Assembly: GCA_964370795.1 (NCBI GenBank)
Contig: CAYJME010000100.1
Location: 1 to 11,174, forward strand
Reading direction: 5' to 3'
DNA from: JAHFOW01 sp964370795
GTDB lineage: Bacteria > Planctomycetota > Brocadiia > Brocadiales > Brocadiaceae
DNA length: 11,174 bases
In this document: positions 6,239-11,174 of the stretch, one piece after another
Numbering within the stretch: the stretch's first letter is position 1
How the letters are laid out: every line of letters begins with the position of its first letter
Translations under genes and position numbers: made by a program
The notes under the pieces: model-generated
Databases searched by the model: none
What the model was told of the DNA's origin: nothing
The model's input: only the letters and a program-made list of their open reading frames with translations

Positions 6239-7327
6239 CTACGACCTGAGCAGAAATGCATGGGCACAAAGCCCGGCGCCAAAAGCAACCAGAACACACC
6301 ACTCACCCAATGCAATTCCTTTATCTAAAATCTCCTTGAATACAAATAACACCGTCGGCGAGGACATATTTCCATATCTGGCTAAAATAGTTCTGGTCGG
6401 TTGCATCTGGATTTCTGAAAGTCCCAATTCATGCTTAATCGCATTGATTACCTTTTCACCGCCTGGATGAAATGCCCAGTGCTGAATGTCTCCAATTTTC
6501 AATCCTGCTTGTTTTAAGAGGTCATTTACTACCCTGGAAACCGCCTTGCCCGCAATTTCAGGCAAAAAAATGGAAAGCTGATTGTGCAGTTGCCCCTTCC
6601 GGTAAATATATCGTATGTCCTCCCGGTGTTCTGGGTCATAATGGCTTGCACTTGCAATCAAGGTCAATCCTTCCTGACGGCCCCAGAGTATCGATGCCGA
6701 CGCCCCGTCTGCAAAGATTGCATTTGAAATAATCAGGCTCAAATCATCAGCCATCTGAAAGGTAGCGCTGCAAATTTCAACAGAAACGCTTACAACTACA
6801 CCCCTGTTCGTCCCGTTTAGAATATCCCTGCACATCTGTAAATTTGGCACGGCCCCACCGCATCCACTCCCCACCAAATCGTGGGCACGTATCTGGCGGG
6901 AAAAACCTAGCTTGTCTATAAGGTATGTCGATATACCTGGACAGATATACCCCGTGCAGGTATTAACCACCAATCCTGTTACATCGTTTATAGATAATTC
7001 CGCCTGCCTCAAAGCCTGAACAACTGCCTGTGATGAAAGGTCAACTGCCCACCGTGTAAAGCGGGCAATACGACTATCGGGGTCTTCGTTCACAAGACAT
7101 TCAAGATTGTCCACGGCAAGATGCCGGCGTGATATACCCGGATGGGCAAAAATCTTGCGCATAATTGCCAGACTCTTTGAATTGAGTTTGTCTGAATAAT
7201 GTTTTGTGAGGAACGCCTCTGACTGAACTTGATTTACGGAATGTGGCGGTGTGGCAACTGCTATTGATGCAATACGAACATTTTCATTCGTGCAATTTGT
7301 GACTAAAATTTTATTGCTCACTGTCAT
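6239..7327 (-). CDS. Type III polyketide synthase (chalcone synthase-like)
   Basis: 362 residues with a thiolase-fold ketosynthase and the type III catalytic triad: Cys156 in VGSGCGGAVPNL (152-163), His287 in WAFHPGGEKVI (284-294) and Asn320 in RYGNMSSPTVLF (317-328). The latter is close to the plant chalcone synthase YGNMSS motif and separates it from FabH. FADGASA (205-211) matches the region of the gatekeeper Phe. The C-terminal GFGPG loop appears as FGAGL (349-353), a small deviation. Such enzymes extend a CoA- or ACP-bound starter with malonyl-CoA and cyclise it to alkylresorcinols, alkylpyrones or similar; starter and product cannot be read here. Start ATG at 7327 follows a near-perfect AGGAGGG (complement of 7337-7343). 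It lies downstream of the B12/radical SAM gene on the same strand (136-bp gap). Confidence 0.88.
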   Translation of the reverse strand: MTVSNKILVTNCTNENVRIASIAVATPPHSVNQVQSEAFLTKHYSDKLNSKSLAIMRKIFAHPGISRRHLAVDNLECLVNEDPDSRIARFTRWAVDLSSQAVVQALRQAELSINDVTGLVVNTCTGYICPGISTYLIDKLGFSRQIRAHDLVGSGCGGAVPNLQMCRDILNGTNRGVVVSVSVEICSATFQMADDLSLIISNAIFADGASASILWGRQEGLTLIASASHYDPEHREDIRYIYRKGQLHNQLSIFLPEIAGKAVSRVVNDLLKQAGLKIGDIQHWAFHPGGEKVINAIKHELGLSEIQMQPTRTILARYGNMSSPTVLFVFKEILDKGIALGEWCVLVAFGAGLCAHAFLLRS

Positions 7328-7333
7328 AAAGTT

Positions 7334-7385
7334 AATCCCTCCTCGTCCCGCTTCGTAAAGGGGAAATCAGGGGGTTGTGTTTTTT
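7334..7385. repeat. Probable dispersed intergenic repeat upstream of the polyketide synthase gene
   Basis: The segment has an imperfect palindrome around 7348-7363 (CC-g-CTT against AAG-g-GG, with one G.G mismatch) flanked by CCCTCCT on one side and CAGGGGGTTGTGTTTTTT on the other. I recognise this layout as a dispersed C/G-run repeat seen between genes in several bacterial genomes; that is recall, not a search. One arm contains the Shine-Dalgarno sequence of the polyketide synthase gene, so a stem here could affect its translation. Confidence 0.4.
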
Positions 7386-7463
7386 CTCGAATTCTTCAAT
7401 ACTATTAACGAAACAGGTTTTGAGGTTGAGACTGGTTTAGTCTTGCAGATTGGACCAGAAATT

Positions 7464-8900
7464 TCAAACGTCCATTCCAATAAATCTCAGCCCGCGCCGG
7501 ATTGACCGTGTGTATTTCCAGAGGGGCGGTCGAATACCAAATTTGTATCCAATACGATTAAGCATAGGCAGAAACGGAAGACTGATGGTGTTTGAGCTAA
7601 TATAATTCATGTGTTTAGTCAGGACATTATGCATGATATTCGTTACCCAGTTGAGATCAAGTGCAGGGGAAATGTAAAATACCGGTTCAAGCATTGCCGC
7701 CGGTGCAAGCGTTAAAACCCCTTCTCTTCGCGCAATCTGTTCAAGTTCTGTTCCCGGATATACACGGATACCTATATTGAAAAATGCCACATCCTTTGGA
7801 CGTATGAATTGTTCTGCAAAGCGCAGGGTTTCCTGAACGGTTTCTTTCGTCTCACCCGGGCCACCTAACATAAAAATCCACAAACAGGGTAACGTGTGCT
7901 GCTGTACTATACGTGCTGCATTACAGACGTCTTTTGCGGTAAATCCCTTATTAAGACCTTTCAGGACAACGTCTGAAGCGCTTTCAACCGTAATGCCAAT
8001 ACCCACAAAACCCGCATTCTCCATTGCTGTGAGAAGGGCGTCATCCAGGAAATAAGGATTTAACTCAAGACTCTGGAGGCAAACATTCAGTTGTGCCCTG
8101 GCAATCCCTTCACACACAGCCAGTGCATGGTCATACGGGGCATTAAACACGTTGTCAACAAACTCAATATCCCGCAATCCCCGTGATGCAAGGTATCTGA
8201 CAGCATCAACCACCGTTTCCGGATTGCATAACCGGTAGTCGTGTCCTTCAATCTTTCTATACGTACAGTACACGCACTTGAAATGACACCCGAGTTTCGT
8301 TTGAATTGGCACGGTTGATAGTCGTGAAAGATACGCCTGCACATTGATCCATTGGTAAAAATCGGGAATAGGGCAACCGCCGGAAAAACGGGCGGTATAA
8401 CCGGTATTATTATTAAACACATCATTCTCAAGCCATGCAATACCGGGTATCTCACGAACCTTCCCACCCTTTGAAATCGCCTCTAATAATTGAGGAAAAA
8501 CAATCTCGCCGTCTCCCAATATCGCCCATTCAACCCCTGCATAGCGGAGCAACTCTTCTGGCATAACGCCAACTGCGGCGCCGCCAAGAACTATGGGGGT
8601 CTGCATCCTGCCCCGAATTGTTCTTACTATCGATGTTAAATCCTTAAAGAATGCCACGGGTTGTTGCATATCATTGTTATCAATATTCCGGATGGAAAGC
8701 CCGACGACATCAGGATTATATGTATGCAGTTCCGACTCTAAAGCACGCACGGGTTCGCGCTCAAACATCAAGTCTAACAGCCTGACCCTGTGACCTGATT
8801 TCTTAACAGCCTCTGCAACAAGACATGCGCCGAGCGGTATAACGGGCACAGGGCCTCGATAGCGGTTGGTAACGACAATAAGGACATTCACAACTTTCAC
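7464..8900 (-). CDS. B12-binding domain radical SAM enzyme
   Basis: 478 residues. The N-terminal 150 or so have the alternating fold of a cobalamin-binding domain (VVGLSIRN at 65-72, PIVLGGAAVGVMPEE at 102-116, LGDGEIVFPQLLEAI at 128-142). The radical SAM core carries the 4Fe-4S motif CX3CX2C at Cys205, Cys209 and Cys212, with later GITVESAS (302-309) and MLGGPGET (344-351). As is common in this class, the classical B12 DXHXXG motif is not visible. Members methylate unactivated carbons or rearrange lipids, hopanoids and antibiotics; this substrate is unknown. The start is GTG at 8900; another GTG at 8891 is better spaced (9 bases) from AGG at 8903-8901 and may be the true start. It lies 17 bp after wrbA and upstream of the polyketide synthase, so these look like one transcript. 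Confidence 0.88.
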   Translation of the reverse strand: MKVVNVLIVVTNRYRGPVPVIPLGACLVAEAVKKSGHRVRLLDLMFEREPVRALESELHTYNPDVVGLSIRNIDNNDMQQPVAFFKDLTSIVRTIRGRMQTPIVLGGAAVGVMPEELLRYAGVEWAILGDGEIVFPQLLEAISKGGKVREIPGIAWLENDVFNNNTGYTARFSGGCPIPDFYQWINVQAYLSRLSTVPIQTKLGCHFKCVYCTYRKIEGHDYRLCNPETVVDAVRYLASRGLRDIEFVDNVFNAPYDHALAVCEGIARAQLNVCLQSLELNPYFLDDALLTAMENAGFVGIGITVESASDVVLKGLNKGFTAKDVCNAARIVQQHTLPCLWIFMLGGPGETKETVQETLRFAEQFIRPKDVAFFNIGIRVYPGTELEQIARREGVLTLAPAAMLEPVFYISPALDLNWVTNIMHNVLTKHMNYISSNTISLPFLPMLNRIGYKFGIRPPLWKYTRSIRRGLRFIGMDV

Positions 8901-8917
8901 CCTAAATTTTTAATACC

Positions 8918-9529
8918 CTATTTCTTCTGCAATAAAAGCCCTACCTCTGCAAGTCGGCGCCCCAATGCGCGGCATACTGTTGCTTCCTGAGAATCGATGT
9001 CCCGCTTGCTGTCAGACCCTGCCAGATGACTTGGTCCATAAGGCGTACCGCCAGCTTGCGTTGTGAAGAGTTCCTTAACAGAATAGGGCACGCCAACGAT
9101 AATCATTCCCAGGTGTAATAAAGGCGCCATCATGGTAAGAGAGGTTGTCTCCTGTCCCCCATGAAGACTTCCTGTAGAGACAAAGACGCCGGCAGGCTTG
9201 CCTTCCAGCTCGCCGGCAAGCCACAATGATGTGAGTTGATCTATCTGATTTTTTAACTGGGCAGACACATTTCCAAATCTTGTCGGCGTTCCAAACGCAA
9301 TAGCGCCTGCCTGCCTGAAATCTTCCGAAGTAACCAGGGGAATAGTTTTCTGCATCTGCTTGCCCGCCTTCATATCTTCACGTGAATCAATGACTGCCTG
9401 GGGGATGAGTTCCGGTACGGTTCGAATCACCGGTTCTGCCCCTTTCACCTGCCGTACACCCTCCGCTACAAGGTTTGCCATTTTGTAAACGTTACCAAAT
9501 GTACTGTAGTAGACAATAAGTACTTTCAT
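8918..9529 (-). CDS. wrbA: NAD(P)H:quinone oxidoreductase, WrbA family flavoprotein
   Basis: 203 residues with a flavodoxin-like fold. The FMN phosphate loop is STFGNV (9-14), the flavin ring contacts are GTPTRFGN (80-87) and STGSLHGGQETT (118-129, with His123), and GGTPYGPSHL (160-169) is the typical WrbA segment. The family reduces quinones by two electrons to hydroquinones using NAD(P)H. GGAGGG (complement of 9536-9541) lies 6 bases upstream of the ATG at 9529. It is the first gene of the leftward block and is immediately downstream of an insertion element, whose left end contains a promoter-like sequence facing this gene. It may be a general stress enzyme or may handle a quinone made by the downstream enzymes. 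Confidence 0.92.
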   Translation of the reverse strand: MKVLIVYYSTFGNVYKMANLVAEGVRQVKGAEPVIRTVPELIPQAVIDSREDMKAGKQMQKTIPLVTSEDFRQAGAIAFGTPTRFGNVSAQLKNQIDQLTSLWLAGELEGKPAGVFVSTGSLHGGQETTSLTMMAPLLHLGMIIVGVPYSVKELFTTQAGGTPYGPSHLAGSDSKRDIDSQEATVCRALGRRLAEVGLLLQKK

Positions 9530-9562
9530 GTATTTCCCTCCAAAAAAGGTTTTTTAAATTAG

Positions 9563-9592
9563 GTTGGGTTTTTAAAAGACAAAAAACCCAAC
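9563..9592. repeat. Perfect 11-bp inverted repeat at the left side of the insertion element
   Basis: GTTGGGTTTTT (9563-9573) and AAAAACCCAAC (9582-9592) are exact complements around an 8-base loop. A T-run (9596-9600) follows on the plus strand, so it could act as a terminator shielding the transposase. It could instead be the subterminal palindrome of the IS91-type left end (terIS). On the minus strand it would fold in the wrbA leader. Confidence 0.6.
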
Positions 9593-9623
9593 GACTTTTT
9601 ATTTGCATTTACATTTTTCACAA

Positions 9624-9653
9624 AGTATAACCGATGTACATGGAATATGTCAG
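9624..9653 (-). promoter_or_regulatory. Outward-facing promoter-like sequence from the IS into wrbA
   Basis: On the minus strand CTGACA (9653-9648; 5 of 6 for -35) is followed by 18 bp and TATACT (9629-9624; 5 of 6 for -10). The start would be near 9617, 88 nt before the wrbA ATG. The -35 lies inside the transposase N-terminus. The opposite strand has a weaker divergent pair, TTGCAT (9603-9608) and TATAAC (9626-9631), for the transposase. That pair would start transcription near 9638, which suits the internal ATG at 9640 better than 9634. Confidence 0.4.
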
Positions 9654-10854
9654 TGGTAATGGCATAAAACTCAGAGCTATCTTCCTCGACAAGGGAAACT
9701 GGTGGAAACTGTTTCTGAAACATCGAGACCTTATTCGGCTCAGTATTATTATCAACGTTTTAAAGCTTCTCGTATGCAGAACATCTTTCCTTGGTTTTCA
9801 CCAGTTTATTTGCCCAACATGCTCCAAGACCATGAAAGTCCCTCATAGCTGTAAATCCAGATTTTGCCCTTCCTGCGGCAAGAAGGCTACTGACATCTGG
9901 ATTAAAAACAGCTTAAATACCCTTCCCAAAACTACCTGGCAACACATTACCTTTACCATGCCGGAGGAACTCTGGGTATTCTTTTGGCTTAACCGATACC
10001 TCATGAACCTTATTCCACTCATCGCAGCAACCATCATTAAAGATTGGGCGCTCAAAAAGGGATTTCTTCCTGGTATCTTTCTTGCCATCCATACCTTTGG
10101 CAGAGACCTCAAAAGAAATATCCATATCCATCTCTCTACCACAGCAGGCGGTCTATCCCCCTGCCGTACACAGTGGGTCGGAAAAGCCTACTTCTATCAT
10201 GAGTCCCTCAAAAATATCTGGAGGTACAAAATCATTGCCCTCTTACGTGAAGAATTTAAGAAGGGACGGCTCACGCTCCCACCTCATCTGAAACACATTA
10301 CCTCATACACACTCTTTAATTCCTGGACTACCCAATTTTATAACACCCCTTGGGTTGTCCATCTCAACACACAGTCAAATAATATGAAAGCCAATGTTGA
10401 CTATCTTGGCAAATACCTCAAACGTCCCCCTATCGGTGAAACCCGTATTAAACACTATGACGGCACTACCGTTACCTATGAATACCTCGATCATTATACC
10501 GATACGAAAGAAACTATGACACTACCTGTCATGGAGTTTATTGCCCGACTCATCTGCCACATCCCTGACAAACACTTCCGAAACATTCGTTACTATGGAT
10601 TCTTGTCTCACAAAGTCAGAGGAAAACTCTTGCCAGTCGTTTATAAACTCCTCAACATGAAGCATGTCTCCACTACGAAGGTCTACATTACGTGGAGTAC
10701 TATGATACAGACTACCTATAAATACGACCCCATGAGATGCCCACAGTGTAAAACATACATGATATTACAAACCGTTGTTCATCCTTCTTCTGCTGACTCT
10801 CTTATCCCAAAACAGGAGGAAATCGCACATGGGTATTTTCCACTTCTTCTCTAA
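9634..10854 (+). CDS. IS91-family transposase (HUH/Y2 rolling-circle type)
   Basis: 406 residues, apparently intact. The N-terminal zinc-binding domain has CPTC (60-63), HSC (71-73) and CPSC (78-81). The catalytic HUH motif is HIHLS (164-168, His164 and His166). The tyrosine motif is YLGKYLKRPPIGETRI (257-272), with Tyr257 and Tyr261 in the two-tyrosine arrangement that cuts and joins single-stranded DNA. YYGFLSHKVRG (320-330) and a late CPQC (369-372) are also family features. The start is uncertain: ATG at 9634 or 9640, neither with a clear ribosome binding site. The 3' end overlaps the next ORF by 26 nt. Confidence 0.9.
   Translation: MYMEYVSGNGIKLRAIFLDKGNWWKLFLKHRDLIRLSIIINVLKLLVCRTSFLGFHQFICPTCSKTMKVPHSCKSRFCPSCGKKATDIWIKNSLNTLPKTTWQHITFTMPEELWVFFWLNRYLMNLIPLIAATIIKDWALKKGFLPGIFLAIHTFGRDLKRNIHIHLSTTAGGLSPCRTQWVGKAYFYHESLKNIWRYKIIALLREEFKKGRLTLPPHLKHITSYTLFNSWTTQFYNTPWVVHLNTQSNNMKANVDYLGKYLKRPPIGETRIKHYDGTTVTYEYLDHYTDTKETMTLPVMEFIARLICHIPDKHFRNIRYYGFLSHKVRGKLLPVVYKLLNMKHVSTTKVYITWSTMIQTTYKYDPMRCPQCKTYMILQTVVHPSSADSLIPKQEEIAHGYFPLLL
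10814..10820 (+). promoter_or_regulatory. Strong ribosome binding site inside the transposase gene
   Basis: AGGAGGA, 8 bases before the ATG at 10829 and within the last codons of the transposase. It selects this start for the zinc-ribbon ORF over the upstream in-frame ATG at 10775, and it suggests translational coupling. Confidence 0.75.
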
Positions 10855-11155
10855 AGAAAAGAAACTACCCGTTTCCTTCGACCCTACTCAGGACATGCTT
10901 GTTCGCTGTACCCATTGCACTTACGAGTACCATCTCCTACCAGAGGAGGTACGTCTTCTGGAGACCAAAAATATCGGTGACCCCGTCTGTTTGGTTAAAC
11001 AAGAGTGTGATATCTGTCATATTGGATTCATGATCCCCGTAAATTACACTGACAGGTATGGAAAAACATATCTTTTCCATGAAATAAAACCAAAAATTAA
11101 AAACCTTGACCCAAAAATAGTTACAAAACGCATTTTCGGCACTCGGTTTTTATAA
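10829..11155 (+). CDS. Small zinc-ribbon-like protein coupled to the IS91 transposase
   Basis: 108 residues. Five cysteines: Cys27 and Cys30 (CTHC), Cys54, and Cys60 and Cys63 (CDIC), so two CX2C knuckles about 30 residues apart could bind one zinc. No membrane segment or signal peptide. I do not recognise the family. It shares the C-rich, G-poor base use of the transposase and begins inside it (26-nt overlap) with its own strong ribosome binding site, so it most likely belongs to the element as an accessory or passenger gene. Possible roles, all speculative, are DNA or transposase binding, or regulation. IS91 itself has a small extra ORF, but upstream of the transposase rather than downstream. 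Confidence 0.7.
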   Translation: MGIFHFFSKEKKLPVSFDPTQDMLVRCTHCTYEYHLLPEEVRLLETKNIGDPVCLVKQECDICHIGFMIPVNYTDRYGKTYLFHEIKPKIKNLDPKIVTKRIFGTRFL

Positions 11156-11174
11156 GATTGAAATTCCTATACAT

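Larger units (their letters stand above)
9563..11174 (+). mobile_element. IS91-family insertion sequence (left end approximate, right end not in window)
   Basis: It contains a complete IS91-type HUH transposase and an overlapping small zinc-ribbon ORF. IS91 elements move by rolling-circle replication, have no long terminal inverted repeats and make no target duplication, so the ends are hard to place by eye. The inverted repeat at 9563-9592 is the best candidate near the left end. The replication-origin end should lie just after 11155 and is probably cut off. The coding strand has far more C than G (for example 19 C against 7 G in 10321-10380), unlike the neighbouring genes. Confidence 0.7.

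Noticed and set aside
5916..6470. 184-codon rightward frame opposite the deaminase and the end of the polyketide synthase
   Set aside because: Antisense to two well-supported genes, no family match; a shadow frame.
8087..8467. 126-codon leftward frame inside the radical SAM gene
   Set aside because: It lies in another frame of a gene with clear catalytic motifs and has no motif of its own.
10775..10828. Upstream start giving a hydrophobic N-terminus (LLLLTLL) to the zinc-ribbon ORF
   Set aside because: This part overlaps the transposase frame; the AGGAGGA site at 10814-10820 fixes the start at 10829, so the apparent signal peptide is an artefact.
1..11174. CRISPR array, tRNA or rRNA genes
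   Set aside because: No regularly spaced direct repeats, no cloverleaf-like segments and no rRNA-like stretches were seen on either strand.

Overview
The window looks like a chromosomal segment from a moderately AT-rich Gram-negative bacterium, most likely a planctomycete of the anammox type (Brocadia/Kuenenia/Jettenia relatives). That placement is inference. It rests on the look of the S20 protein, the def-fmt-DUF116-rsmB gene order, a type III polyketide synthase beside a B12/radical-SAM enzyme, and intergenic dispersed repeats of a kind I associate with such genomes. No rRNA or tRNA gene is visible to settle it.

Left part (1-1690): the first 33 bases are the start of a leftward gene with a strong ribosome binding site and a signal-peptide-like N-terminus. 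A good sigma70-type promoter follows, then a rightward half-length EamA membrane protein and an HDAC/AcuC-family deacetylase. The deacetylase ends exactly where the convergent rpsT gene (ribosomal protein S20) ends.

Housekeeping block (1690-5572): rpsT runs left and def-fmt-DUF116-rsmB runs right, from divergent promoters in an AT-rich gap. Peptide deformylase, Met-tRNA formyltransferase and RsmB act on translation start and the ribosome. The Cys-rich DUF116 protein sits between fmt and rsmB, and rsmB overlaps its end with a TTG start.

Leftward accessory block (5690-9529, read right to left): wrbA (flavodoxin-like quinone reductase), a B12-binding radical SAM enzyme, a type III polyketide synthase with a complete Cys-His-Asn triad, and a cytosine deaminase of the yeast FCY1 type. 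The first three look like a small, uncharacterised pathway, possibly for a methylated aromatic or quinone lipid. The deaminase may be a passenger of the transcript.

Right part (9563 to the window end): an IS91-family (HUH, Y2) insertion element. It has an intact transposase, a translationally coupled zinc-ribbon ORF of unknown function, a perfect 11-bp inverted repeat near the left end, and a promoter-like sequence pointing out of the element into wrbA. Its coding strand is strikingly C-rich and G-poor compared with the host genes.
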